Assembly (NCBI GenBank): GCA_024405395.1
Contig: JAKSOW010000006.1
Coordinates: forward strand, 1 to 52,189
Reading direction: 5' to 3'
DNA from: Kiritimatiellia bacterium
GTDB taxonomy: Bacteria > Verrucomicrobiota > Kiritimatiellia > RFP12 > UBA1067
Length of the DNA: 52,189 nt
The notes beneath the pieces are model-generated. The model searched no databases. It was given only the letters and a program-made list of their open reading frames with translations, and was not told the DNA's origin. The position numbers and the translations under genes are program-made. Below, piece by piece: positions 39,196-48,045 of the stretch. The stretch's first letter is position 1, and every line of letters starts with the position of its first letter.

Positions 39196-40539
39196 ATGAA
39201 AACATTTCTTCTTCTTGCCGTGTCCGCCACTTGGGCTTCTGCGCTCTTCGGCGCGACGCCGATTGCCGTTACGCTTGACGCCACGGGCAAGGTAGCCGCC
39301 TGCACAGGCGCCACTGTCGGCGAAGTTTCGGTTTCGCGAGATGAGCACAAGCAGCTGTCGATTGCATTTGACTTCAAGCCCACCGAGAAGGGGCCCGCAA
39401 CGATTACGGTTCAGGGGCTCAGTCCGATGAACTGGATCCTCCATGAGGGCAAGCTGATGCTCGGCAAATATACCTATGAGGAATTTGCCAAGGGCGTGAC
39501 GATCGCCGAACCTGTGGCCGCGCGCCTGACGATCGACAAGAAGGGTGGTCCCCAGAAGACAAAGGACTGGGCCATCTGGCAGAAACGCCTTGTGCAGGTG
39601 AAATCCACGTTGGATGGCACAGATCAGCCGTGCTACTTCTGGGCGCCTGAAAAGGCCAAGACCGAAGCGGTGCCGTTGATCGTGGGGCTGCACACCTGGA
39701 GCGGCGACTATATGCAGTTGGGGCACTACAAGGGCGTGCAGGCCTATGCCGAAAAGGCGGGCTGGGCTTTTGTGGGGCCGAATTTCCGCGGTCCGAATTC
39801 CACGCCGCAGGGCTGCGGCTCCGACTACGCCGTTCAGGACATCGTTGACGCAGTCAACTACGCCAAGGCCCATGCGAAGGTCGATGCCTCTCGCGTCTAC
39901 ATCATCGGCGGTTCGGGCGGCGGGCACATGACGCTCCTGATGTGTGGGCGCCATCCGGAAGTGTTCGCGGGCGGCGCGGCGTTCTGCCCGATCACCGACT
40001 GTGCGCGTTGGCACGGCGATTCGCTGCTCGACCATCCCGGCCGCGGAAAGAATTATGCCTCGATGCTCGTTTCGGCGTGTGGCGGCACCCCCGCCGAGAA
40101 GCCCGAGGAATATCGCCACCGCTCCCCGCTCACGTTCCTCCCCGAGGCGAAGAAGGCCGGCGTGCCGATCTACATCGTCACAGGTATCCATGATGGCTGG
40201 AAGGGTTCTGTCCCCGTGGGACATTCGTTCCGCGCGTTCAATGTGCTGGCGGACGAGAAGGACCGCGTCTCCGAGGCGGACATTGCCCATATCGAGGAGA
40301 AGCAGGAGGTGCCAGAGGCGATCAAGTACACGGGACCTGCCGATCCATTCTACCACGAGAAAATCCGCATCCATTTCCGCCGCACTTCGGCGAATGTGCG
40401 TTTCACGCTCTTCGAGGGCGGACATGGCGGCAACTTCCCTGCGGGCTTCGATTTCCTTTCGCGTCAGCGCAAGGGCCAGCCGGCAGATTTCACGCTGCCC
40501 GCCACGGGCAAGGGCAGCGAAGAGGCGCTGCGCCACTGA
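39196..40539 (+). CDS. secreted alpha/beta-hydrolase (esterase/prolyl-oligopeptidase-like)
   Basis: 447 residues. A signal peptide (MKTFLLLAVSATWASALFGA) precedes an N-terminal beta part of about 110 residues and an alpha/beta-hydrolase domain. The catalytic triad can be placed: S240 in GGSGGG, D333 in GIHDGW and H410 in EGGHGG. In this genetic context, acetyl- or feruloyl-type esterase activity on plant polysaccharide is likely. The 27-nt gap before it has no Shine-Dalgarno sequence (ACCATTTCCATC), so translation may depend on coupling or an A/T-rich leader. Confidence 0.82.
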   Translation: MKTFLLLAVSATWASALFGATPIAVTLDATGKVAACTGATVGEVSVSRDEHKQLSIAFDFKPTEKGPATITVQGLSPMNWILHEGKLMLGKYTYEEFAKGVTIAEPVAARLTIDKKGGPQKTKDWAIWQKRLVQVKSTLDGTDQPCYFWAPEKAKTEAVPLIVGLHTWSGDYMQLGHYKGVQAYAEKAGWAFVGPNFRGPNSTPQGCGSDYAVQDIVDAVNYAKAHAKVDASRVYIIGGSGGGHMTLLMCGRHPEVFAGGAAFCPITDCARWHGDSLLDHPGRGKNYASMLVSACGGTPAEKPEEYRHRSPLTFLPEAKKAGVPIYIVTGIHDGWKGSVPVGHSFRAFNVLADEKDRVSEADIAHIEEKQEVPEAIKYTGPADPFYHEKIRIHFRRTSANVRFTLFEGGHGGNFPAGFDFLSRQRKGQPADFTLPATGKGSEEALRH

Positions 40540-40566
40540 CGTCCATCGTGACCCAGGAGCGAGATC

Positions 40567-41703
40567 ATGGATGCGAACCCCGACAGGAAGCGTCTCTTCT
40601 GTGTGGATCTGCTGCGCGGGCTTGACATCTTCTATCTCCTGGTGATTTCCTATGGCATTCTGATGCCGGGCGTTTTCAAGGTGTGGCCTCTGGAGAGTCC
40701 AGCGGCCATTGCCTTCTGGAAGCATTCGCTTACGGCCTTTGCGGCGCCGGGCAATTCGCCTACGGGATTCGGCATCCTCGATTTCACGCAGCCGCTCTTC
40801 ATTTTCGTGACAGGCGTCTCGGCGTCGCTGGCGATGCGCAAGTTCGTCACGGCGGCAGGCGTTGACCTGGCCGCGTTCTGGAAGCGTCTTGCGCAGCGCA
40901 CCTTGATGCTGTGGGCACTGGGGTCGCTTATCCGCGGCGTGTTGACCTTCAAGCTCTTCGTGGGGGCGTCAACGCCGAGTTTCTGCTTCTACTCCGATAC
41001 GTTGCACACGATTGCGCTGGCGTATTTCGCCGCCTCCGTGGGGCTGCTGCTGCGAAAGGCCTGGCTGCGCTTCGCCGTGGCGATCCTCCTGATCGTGGGC
41101 ACGGCCGTCGTGCTGGCGTGCTGCGGCGACTATACGCAGCACGGCAACGCGGCGCGTATCTTCGAGGAATGGGTCTATGCGAAGCTGGGCGGCAAGGCCA
41201 AGGACTTCTGCTATCTGCTCACCACGTTTTCGTGGGCGGGCATGGGCATTCTCGCGTCCTTGGCGGGCGATGTGCTCAAGAGCGAACGTGCGCCATGGGT
41301 CAAGGCGAAGATGTTGGCGTTGACGGGTGCCGCCGCATGGATGGTGGGTTGGGTGCTGTCGTTCTGGATTCCGCCCATCCGCTACATCTACACGATCAGC
41401 TTTGTGTTCGAGACGCAAGGTCTGGCGGCGTTGCTGCTCGCGGGACTGTTCGTGCTCAGCGACATCTGGGGTCTCCGCCGCGGCACGGGCCTCATCATCC
41501 TCTTTGGCCAGACTTCGCTCGCGGCGTGGATGATGATGAACTTCTTCGGCGAGTCGCTTTCCGCCGCGGCCTCGCGCTTCACGGTGGGAATCCCCACGCT
41601 GCTGGGTTCCTCCACTTATCAGCCGCTCTTCCAGTGCGCTGTGCGCATGGCGATCTTGATTTGGGCCGTCTGGGCCTGGAGCCGACTGAGGACCAAAAGA
41701 TGA
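40567..41703 (+). CDS. multipass membrane protein, HGSNAT/DUF5009-like acyltransferase
   Basis: 378 residues, with about ten hydrophobic helices. The N-terminal RLFCVDLLRGLDIFYLLVI matches the R-x-x-x-x-D-x-x-RG start of the heparan-alpha-glucosaminide N-acetyltransferase/DUF5009 family, which moves acetyl groups across membranes onto sugars; DFTQPLFIFVTGVSASLAM and a later GQTSLAAWMMMNFF also fit. Acceptor unknown; a role in handling acetylated glycans is suggested by the esterase just upstream. AGGAGCG is the ribosome site. Its stop overlaps the next start (ATGA). Confidence 0.8.
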   Translation: MDANPDRKRLFCVDLLRGLDIFYLLVISYGILMPGVFKVWPLESPAAIAFWKHSLTAFAAPGNSPTGFGILDFTQPLFIFVTGVSASLAMRKFVTAAGVDLAAFWKRLAQRTLMLWALGSLIRGVLTFKLFVGASTPSFCFYSDTLHTIALAYFAASVGLLLRKAWLRFAVAILLIVGTAVVLACCGDYTQHGNAARIFEEWVYAKLGGKAKDFCYLLTTFSWAGMGILASLAGDVLKSERAPWVKAKMLALTGAAAWMVGWVLSFWIPPIRYIYTISFVFETQGLAALLLAGLFVLSDIWGLRRGTGLIILFGQTSLAAWMMMNFFGESLSAAASRFTVGIPTLLGSSTYQPLFQCAVRMAILIWAVWAWSRLRTKR

Positions 41704-44441
41704 GGCTTCCGAAAACGGCACGGGCCTGTGCCTTGATGGGCTTTGTGTTTGCTTTTTGCGCGTTGTCGTCGGCGCGTAGTGAAGAGAAGCTTGTGGCCGG
41801 GTTCGAACAGGTGCCGGATGCGGCGAAGCCCTGGTGCTACTGGTGGTGGATCAACGGCCATGTCGACAAGGAGACGATCACCGCCGATCTGGAGGCGATG
41901 AAGCGTCTGGGTTTCGGCGGACTGCTCATGTTCGACTCCCGAGGCTATTGGGACGATGAGCGCCATGTGGTCAATCCCAAGCCGGCAACCGACTTCATGA
42001 GCCCGGAATGGCAGGCACATGTTGTCCACGCCATTCGGGAGGCGGCTCGTCTTGGGCTCAAGTTCACAATGAACATGAGTTCCTCTGGCGGAAAATTGGA
42101 TGGCCCCTGGAATGTGGGAGGTGACGCACCCAAGCGCCTTGTCTTCCGGTACTATGCCCCAGACGCCGTCTGTGAGAAACCGTCAATGCCGTTCTACCGT
42201 GACATTGCGGTCAAAGACGTCTGGTATGTGGGCGACGAGGTGATGCCCGGCGATTGGCGAAATGGCGGCGATGGCGTCTATACGATGAGCGCATCCAGCG
42301 GTAAACGCCTGGATGACGATGCGGGACGGCCGCGTAGGCTGGCGACCGCCCAGACGCCAGGCGCACGGCACATCAAAGTGCGGTTCGGCTACACGGTGCT
42401 CCCGGGCCACGAGCACGATGTGGATGTGTTGGACCCAAAGGCCGTGGCGGGGCACTTCAATCGTTTTCAGGGTGAACTCCAGAGCAAAATTCCCGGCCTT
42501 GTGGGACGAGACAAGACGCTGGTGGCACTTTATTCTGTCTCCTGGGAAGGCACGATGCCTACCTGGACAGGCAACTTCGTAGACGAGTTCAGGAAATTCA
42601 CCGGACGCGACATTCTGCAGGACCTGCCGTTGCTGGCGGGTTTTGAGTTGGCGGACAAGAAGGAGGACGAAAGGTTTCTACGAGCCTATCGGCGCGCGCG
42701 AAACGACATGTTTCGGGAAAACTTCTATGGGACGATGCGTGACTTGGCGCATGCACGAGGCCTTGACTGGTATTCCGAGAGTGGTGGGCCATGGCAGCGG
42801 TCTCCTGCCATTTTCCGTGAGGCGGATCAGTTGCGGTATCTTGGCGTCAACGATTTGCCCCAAGGGGAGTTCTGGCCAAAGAGCTGGACGAATCGAGGAA
42901 AGGAAGCGGGGCGCTTCCATACGCGGGCTGCCGTTGCGGCCGCTCACGGTTATGGGTACCTTCGTGCCTCGGCCGAGGCCTTTACGCACATGGTCCGCCA
43001 TTGGTCCGTTGATCCGTCTTTCCTGAAGCAGACGGGTGATCAGGCTTTTGCGGATGGCATCAATCATCTGGTCTGGCACACGTTCACCTGTTCGCCCAGA
43101 AAGTTCGGGATCCCAGGCGCGGAATATTTCGCCGGGTCGCATATCAACCGCAATGTCACATGGCATCGTGACCTCGAGGCGTATGTCCGCTACATTGGGC
43201 GTTGCCAGTGGATGCTCCAGCAAGGACGCCCCGTTGTGGATTATGCCGTCTATGCAGGTGACCGTCCCTATCAGCATTGGGGTCGGTACCTGGACAAACC
43301 GTATGACTCTTCAAAGGCGGTTCTTCCCGTCGGCTATCCCTATGACATCTTGAACGATGAGATTCTGCTTAAGCGTGTTACGGTCAAAGACAAGCGCCTT
43401 GTTCTGCCAGAGGGTATTTCCTATGGGGCGCTGGTGTTCGATCCCGAGTTCCCCGCCGAACCTCTTGATCCGGACGTACTCACCAAGATTGAGGCATTCA
43501 AGCGCTCGGGCGTCCCTGTTGTGGCCGGAGCAGACATGAAGGGTGTTACCCCCGTGCCTGGACTGCCGCCGGATTTCGAGGCGACAATGGGCGCGGCAGG
43601 TTGTCCGCGCGCGACGGCGGCGCATCGGCGCATTGACGCCACGGACACCGACATCTACTTCGTGACGGGGAATGGCACCTTTGAGGCGACGTTCCGCGCC
43701 GTACAGCCTCATGCCGAACTCTGGGATCCGCTCACGTGCGAACGGATTTCGGTGATGCCTGTGCGGACCACAGATGGTCGCGCCAAAATCGCCCTCGATC
43801 TTCCCAAGGCAGGATCCATGTTCGTGGTCTTCGGGAACGGGAACACGACCTCGAAAGAGCGACGCGCCAAAGGCACGGCGAAACGGTTTCTGAATGGCGC
43901 TTGGGAGGTCACATTCCGATTCCCCGAGGGAATCTCCGCACCACCGCCGGCGGCGATGACGATGCCGGCATTGCGCGATTTCACGACGTTCGGAACACAC
44001 GGAAAGGCAGGCAGCGGAGAACTGCGCTATTTCGCCGGTACGGCAACCTATCGCCAGAGATTCGTGCTCTCGGAGGCGGAAGCCGCCACTTACGGCAGCC
44101 TATCCATCGGTGAACTTCCGAGTGGCACGGCGCGCATCTTTGTGAATGGCGTAGATTGTGGTGTTGCCTGGTGTGCCCCCTGGCACACGCCGGCGAGATT
44201 CCGCAGAGGCGAGAATGAGGTCATCCTTGAAGTCACGAACAATTGGCACAATCGTCTGCTGGGGGATTGCTTTCTGCCTGAGTCGGAACGCGTAACGAAG
44301 AGTACCCTGCGTTATTGGAACATCCCACGCAAAGGGACAGAAGTCAACCCCTGGAGTCTTACGCCGACAATCTATTCCGGTTACTCCGTCTCCGACGCCT
44401 TGCAGCCGTCCGGCTTGAAGGGGCCTGTGTGCCTGGAGTGA
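41700..44441 (+). CDS. secreted GH106-like alpha-L-rhamnosidase
   Basis: 913 residues. The ATG at 41700 was chosen because it overlaps the previous stop by 4 nt and opens a signal peptide (MRLPKTARACALMGFVFAFCALSSA). The frame continues upstream to 40911 only as an antiparallel-free shadow of the acyltransferase. The barrel begins with AKPWCYWWWINGHVDKETITADLEAMKRLGFGG, the typical GH106 opening, followed by YSESGGPW and a C-terminal galactose-binding-like beta-sandwich (LPSGTARIFVNGVDCGVAWCAPWHT). GH106 enzymes release rhamnose from rhamnogalacturonan. With GH27 and GH28 this points to pectin hairy regions. Confidence 0.88.
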   Translation: MRLPKTARACALMGFVFAFCALSSARSEEKLVAGFEQVPDAAKPWCYWWWINGHVDKETITADLEAMKRLGFGGLLMFDSRGYWDDERHVVNPKPATDFMSPEWQAHVVHAIREAARLGLKFTMNMSSSGGKLDGPWNVGGDAPKRLVFRYYAPDAVCEKPSMPFYRDIAVKDVWYVGDEVMPGDWRNGGDGVYTMSASSGKRLDDDAGRPRRLATAQTPGARHIKVRFGYTVLPGHEHDVDVLDPKAVAGHFNRFQGELQSKIPGLVGRDKTLVALYSVSWEGTMPTWTGNFVDEFRKFTGRDILQDLPLLAGFELADKKEDERFLRAYRRARNDMFRENFYGTMRDLAHARGLDWYSESGGPWQRSPAIFREADQLRYLGVNDLPQGEFWPKSWTNRGKEAGRFHTRAAVAAAHGYGYLRASAEAFTHMVRHWSVDPSFLKQTGDQAFADGINHLVWHTFTCSPRKFGIPGAEYFAGSHINRNVTWHRDLEAYVRYIGRCQWMLQQGRPVVDYAVYAGDRPYQHWGRYLDKPYDSSKAVLPVGYPYDILNDEILLKRVTVKDKRLVLPEGISYGALVFDPEFPAEPLDPDVLTKIEAFKRSGVPVVAGADMKGVTPVPGLPPDFEATMGAAGCPRATAAHRRIDATDTDIYFVTGNGTFEATFRAVQPHAELWDPLTCERISVMPVRTTDGRAKIALDLPKAGSMFVVFGNGNTTSKERRAKGTAKRFLNGAWEVTFRFPEGISAPPPAAMTMPALRDFTTFGTHGKAGSGELRYFAGTATYRQRFVLSEAEAATYGSLSIGELPSGTARIFVNGVDCGVAWCAPWHTPARFRRGENEVILEVTNNWHNRLLGDCFLPESERVTKSTLRYWNIPRKGTEVNPWSLTPTIYSGYSVSDALQPSGLKGPVCLE

Positions 44442-44527
44442 CGTGAACGCGACGCCGTTGAATCAACGAGTGCGGAAAACAGGAGATAGCCAAATGAAAA
44501 ATGCGGATCGTCGTGTACGCGATACGC
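44442..44527 (+). other. intergenic junction carrying an orphan ribosome site and start codon
   Basis: AGGAG at 44481-44485 is followed after 8 nt by ATGAAAAATGCGG (44494). The frame runs only about 41 codons and ends antisense inside the rimK-like gene. It looks like the start of a gene whose body was lost at a rearrangement. No terminator is visible between the converging genes. Confidence 0.35.
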
Positions 44528-45409
44528 CTACAGACTCTGCATCACCTGTTCCGCGATTGCCTCGGCCAGATTCACGCCCGTGGCGTCGAGTGTGCTGCGG
44601 AAGTGCGGATTGGAGTTGACCTCGCAGACAATCGGATCGTCATCCGGCCCGAAGAGAATATCCACACCCGCAAAGGTTGCGCCTACGGCCTTGGCGGCGT
44701 CGAGGGCGGCTTGAGCCTGGGCGGCGGTTGGCGCATGGGCCACGGCGGTGCCGCCCAGCGTCACGTTGGAGCGGAAGTCCGTGGCGCTGGTGCGCAGCAG
44801 TGTGGCCACCACGCGATCTCCCACCACATTGAGGCGCAGATCGCGTCCGCGACTTGAGGCGATGAATTCCTGAAGAATGAACTCCTTGTGCCCGAACGTC
44901 TGCAGCACGGATTCGGCTTCGGCCAGGGTGTGCACCAGATGAACCTGCTGGCCAAAGGAACCATAGGATTCCTTCATCACGAAGGGGAACCCCAGCGTCC
45001 TGGCGGCTTCATTCAGAAATGCGGCAGTTGTGTAGCCGATGCCCTCGAAGGTCTTGGGGCCGAGTATGGTCCTGGGCGTGCGAAGGCCGGCCTTGGCCAA
45101 AGCGAGCGCGGTCTTGGCCTTGTCGTCGCATGTGGCGACGGCATCGGCGGAATTGAACACGGGCAAGCCGACGGCTTCAAGTCGACGGGCAAGCGCGATG
45201 TCCTTGTCCCAGAAAACCACAAAGTCGGGCTGGACGGCATCAGGGCAGGTGCAAGGTCTGGGATAATCACCAAGAGGTGTCGTGAATGCGGTGTTGGGGA
45301 AGCGCATCAGATGCACACCATGCGCCGCGAAGGCTGCCGTGAGCAGGGCGTAGAGGTCGTCGAACTTGGCCGAGGCCAGAAAGCCGTTGACGATGAGCCA
45401 GCCGTTCAT
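44528..45409 (-). CDS. RimK/LysX-type ATP-grasp ligase
   Basis: 293 residues, the usual size of the RimK family. The ATP-grasp blocks are present: a substrate-side N-terminal domain (WLIVNGFLAS), the lid with PFVMKESYGSFGQQVHLV, the RDLRLNVVG strand, and the metal-binding end DILFGPDDDPIVCEVNSNPHF. The family joins amino acids such as glutamate to peptides, proteins or cofactors. Which substrate is used here cannot be told. It overlaps the dus start-proximal stop by 4 nt on the same strand, so the pair is translationally coupled. Confidence 0.87.
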   Translation of the reverse strand: MNGWLIVNGFLASAKFDDLYALLTAAFAAHGVHLMRFPNTAFTTPLGDYPRPCTCPDAVQPDFVVFWDKDIALARRLEAVGLPVFNSADAVATCDDKAKTALALAKAGLRTPRTILGPKTFEGIGYTTAAFLNEAARTLGFPFVMKESYGSFGQQVHLVHTLAEAESVLQTFGHKEFILQEFIASSRGRDLRLNVVGDRVVATLLRTSATDFRSNVTLGGTAVAHAPTAAQAQAALDAAKAVGATFAGVDILFGPDDDPIVCEVNSNPHFRSTLDATGVNLAEAIAEQVMQSL

Positions 45410-46368
45410 AGGCCCTCCGTCCGCAATAGCGCCTCGGTTTCCGCGAGTGTGCGAATCGAGTTGAGCCGATGGCGTAGGGCGGCCGCTCCGGGACGCCCGG
45501 CAAAGTAGCGGAAGAGATGCGTATGCAGGGCCACCGAAACGAATCCGTCCGCAGAGGGGACATGGTCGTTGGGATAACGTGTGGCCAGCAAGTCGCGTAG
45601 TTCGATCAGTCCGGCGAGATGTTCGCGGAAGAAGGCGGCGCCGTCACATGCGGCAGGAGCGGATTCGGATTTGAGTGCGGCGAAGATGTCGGGGTGCGCA
45701 AGTGCCGCGCGGCCTACCATGATGGCCGCCACGCCCGTTTCGGCCATGCGCTCGGCGGTGCTGCGGCTGGTCACGCCGCCGTTGCCGGTGATGGGGATCT
45801 TGGCGGCCTGGACAAGTTCCGCAAGCAGATCCAGATGCACGTCGCCGCCATGCATCTGCGAGGTGAAACGGGCGTGGAGGGCAAGGCCTTGGCAACCGGC
45901 CGTCTCGGCGGCGTTGAGCAGCTCCAGCATCAGCACACGGTCTGGACGAGGCCCGGGGCGCGTCTTGAGCGTAACGGGCAGATTGGTTTCCTGCACAATT
46001 GCGCGCAGGCAGTCATGTACCAGCTGCGGGTTCTTGAGCAGGGCCGCCCCGGCGCCTTCCTTGACGATCTTCGTCATGGGGCAACCTGCGTTGAGGTTGA
46101 TCTCCACGAAGCGGTTGAGGGCGCTCACTTCCCGTGCCGAGAAGGCGAGCTCATCGGGCTTGGATCCAAAGAGCTGGCAGGCAACCGGCCCCTCTCCCGG
46201 CAATACCTCCATCAGATGATGCGTGGGGGACGAACCGTGGGCGAGCCCGGCGGCAGAGACCATCTCCGTATAGGTGAGATCCGCGCCGTGTTGCGCACAC
46301 AGCCGACGAAAGGCGGCGTTGGTGAATCCGGCCAAAGGCGCCAGAACATATTTGACGGAGTGGTTCAT
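45406..46368 (-). CDS. dus: tRNA-dihydrouridine synthase
   Basis: 320 residues. It is an FMN-dependent TIM-barrel enzyme that reduces uridine in tRNA. Visible are the N-terminal LAPLAGFTNAAFRRLC, the catalytic C96 in NLNAGCP followed by the basic KIVKEGAG loop, GLALHARFTSQMHGG and GNGGVTS, and GVAAIMVGRAAL of the FMN phosphate site. The subgroup (A/B/C) was not assigned. An extended -10 TGC-TATACT lies about 55 nt upstream on the minus strand. Confidence 0.93.
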   Translation of the reverse strand: MNHSVKYVLAPLAGFTNAAFRRLCAQHGADLTYTEMVSAAGLAHGSSPTHHLMEVLPGEGPVACQLFGSKPDELAFSAREVSALNRFVEINLNAGCPMTKIVKEGAGAALLKNPQLVHDCLRAIVQETNLPVTLKTRPGPRPDRVLMLELLNAAETAGCQGLALHARFTSQMHGGDVHLDLLAELVQAAKIPITGNGGVTSRSTAERMAETGVAAIMVGRAALAHPDIFAALKSESAPAACDGAAFFREHLAGLIELRDLLATRYPNDHVPSADGFVSVALHTHLFRYFAGRPGAAALRHRLNSIRTLAETEALLRTEGL

Positions 46369-46460
46369 CTGAAATCAGCTAGTGGCACTATGCGGGAAGA
46401 CAAGGAAACAGACGGGCCAAGTATAGCATAAATACCGTAAGATGGACCCGGCAAAACACA

Positions 46461-47879
46461 TCAGGGGATTGCGCGGTGAATGACTGCCTCGCCGCCTACG
46501 GGCTTCATCAGGTCGCAGTTGACGAGGGAGACGTCGGCATCGTCGGTCACGACGGCGGGGCGGGCTTCCTTGCCGTCGGCATAGCGCAGGCGGACGTTTT
46601 CGAGGCGCACGCCATCGGCGTGGCGTACGTAGAATCCGTATGCCGGCAGCATGCTGCGGAAAAGGGCATAGGGCATCGGGAAGGCGCGTTCACGTTCATC
46701 GGCATAGACCTCGGCGGCCTCTTTGGCGGTGCCGCCGCCCAGCATGATGAGATCAAGGTCACGGAGCATGATGTTCTGCGGACGCAGCCCCGGTACACCG
46801 GCAATGGCGTTGGCGATGGCGGCACAGGCCGGGGCCGTCATCGTGATGCGCTCCAGTGTCACGTTCCTGAGATAGGTGCTGCGGCCCGGGGCCGGTTCCT
46901 TGCGGTGGGCCAGGCGCACGAAGATGGGCGTGTCGATGCCTTCGCCCATGGTGATGTCGGAGATGACGACGTCTTCAATGGAGCCTCCGTCCACGGCCGA
47001 CACCTCAATGCCGGAAATGGCGTGCGTGCGCACACCGCGCTCCTCGCCCGGGAAATTGTGAGGCGCAATGGTATGTGAAGGGGTCTTGCAGCCGATGGTG
47101 CAGTGATGGACACGCACATTCCGGAAGGTGCCGAGGCTCTCGGTGCCGAACTTGATGTTGCTGGAGTTCGAGGCCAGGCGGCAGTTGCGCACTTCGACAT
47201 TCTCAACCGCAAAATCGGGGCGATGCGTCTTGAAGACGATGGCGTCATCTTCGGCGTCGATGTCGCAGTTTTCGATCAGCACGTTCTTCGAGTCGATGTC
47301 GATGCCGTCGTTGCAGTAGTTGGCGTGTCCGAAGAGTCTGATGCGGCGTACCTGCACGACATCGCAGTGCTTCAGGAAGAAGGTCCAGGAAGTGGCGCCC
47401 TTGAGGGTGATGTCCTCCACCTTGACGCTGTGGCAGCGCTCAAGCGTGAGGGTGCGCCAGCCACCCCGCAGCCGGAGGCCCGGCTTGCGCGAGATCACGC
47501 GGTCGAAGAACTCGCCGCGTCCGTCGATCGTGCCCTTCCCGGAAATGGTGATGTTGGTGGCGCCGATTGCGAAGACGGCGCTGTTCATTCGGCGGCAGGC
47601 CGTGTAGTCGGCAAGATTGGTGACGGAGAGCAGGGCGGCACCTTCCGCGAGGTGAAGCTCGACATTGCTTTTCAGCTCCAGGGCGCAGACCACATATTCG
47701 CCTTTCGGCAGCACCACCCGTCCGCCGCCGGTCGCAGAGGTCTCGTCAATGGCGCGTTGGATGAGCGCCGTGGCGTTGGTTGTGCTGGAAGGGGCGTCAA
47801 TGACGCGTTCTGCAGGCGCGGCCACTAGGGACGCCGCCAAGAGAAGAAACGAAAAAGATAGGCAGATCTTGATAGGCAT
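46461..47879 (-). CDS. secreted glycoside hydrolase family 28
   Basis: 472 residues. The ATG at 47879 starts a signal peptide (MPIKICLSFSFLLLAASLVAA) and lies 6 nt after a -10 box; the ATG at 47897 is inside the promoter. The parallel beta-helix repeats are clear, with NDGIDIDS, a DAEDDAIVFKTH block equivalent to the catalytic QGDD region but changed to AEDD, and SNIKFGTES. The typical G-H-G motif is missing, so this GH28 is more divergent than the one at 2181 and may act on a different pectin or rhamnogalacturonan bond. It is divergent from the PA14-like gene. Confidence 0.87.
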   Translation of the reverse strand: MPIKICLSFSFLLLAASLVAAPAERVIDAPSSTTNATALIQRAIDETSATGGGRVVLPKGEYVVCALELKSNVELHLAEGAALLSVTNLADYTACRRMNSAVFAIGATNITISGKGTIDGRGEFFDRVISRKPGLRLRGGWRTLTLERCHSVKVEDITLKGATSWTFFLKHCDVVQVRRIRLFGHANYCNDGIDIDSKNVLIENCDIDAEDDAIVFKTHRPDFAVENVEVRNCRLASNSSNIKFGTESLGTFRNVRVHHCTIGCKTPSHTIAPHNFPGEERGVRTHAISGIEVSAVDGGSIEDVVISDITMGEGIDTPIFVRLAHRKEPAPGRSTYLRNVTLERITMTAPACAAIANAIAGVPGLRPQNIMLRDLDLIMLGGGTAKEAAEVYADERERAFPMPYALFRSMLPAYGFYVRHADGVRLENVRLRYADGKEARPAVVTDDADVSLVNCDLMKPVGGEAVIHRAIP

Positions 47880-47885
47880 GCGGAT

Positions 47886-47914
47886 ATTATGGCACAAACC
47901 GCTTGGCGAGGCAA
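47886..47914 (-). promoter_or_regulatory. sigma-70-type promoter, predicted leaderless, for the second GH28
   Basis: On the minus strand TTGCCT (47914-47909), a 17-bp spacer, CATAAT (47891-47886) with an upstream TGC. The ATG at 47879 begins 6 nt downstream. Confidence 0.7.
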
Positions 47915-47950
47915 GGTGGTTGGCGGTTCCGCGCCAAATTCCTTTTGTGG

Positions 47951-47979
47951 TGGACAGTCTCCGGGGAATCTGTTAAACT
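47951..47979 (+). promoter_or_regulatory. promoter for the PA14-like secreted protein
   Basis: TGGACA at 47951-47956, a 17-bp spacer and TAAACT at 47974-47979. A leader of about 60 nt contains GGGAG before the start. It is divergent from the GH28 promoter 37 bp away. Confidence 0.5.
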
Positions 47980-48045
47980 TCCCCACAGGAGTGCCTCGGA
48001 AGAATGGGGTGGTCCGAGTGGAAAGCTGATTACGGGAGCTTGATG

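Noticed and set aside
40911..41699. 5' extension of the GH106 reading frame to 40911
   Set aside because: This part lies in another frame of the well-supported acyltransferase gene; the ATG at 41700 with a signal peptide is the real start.
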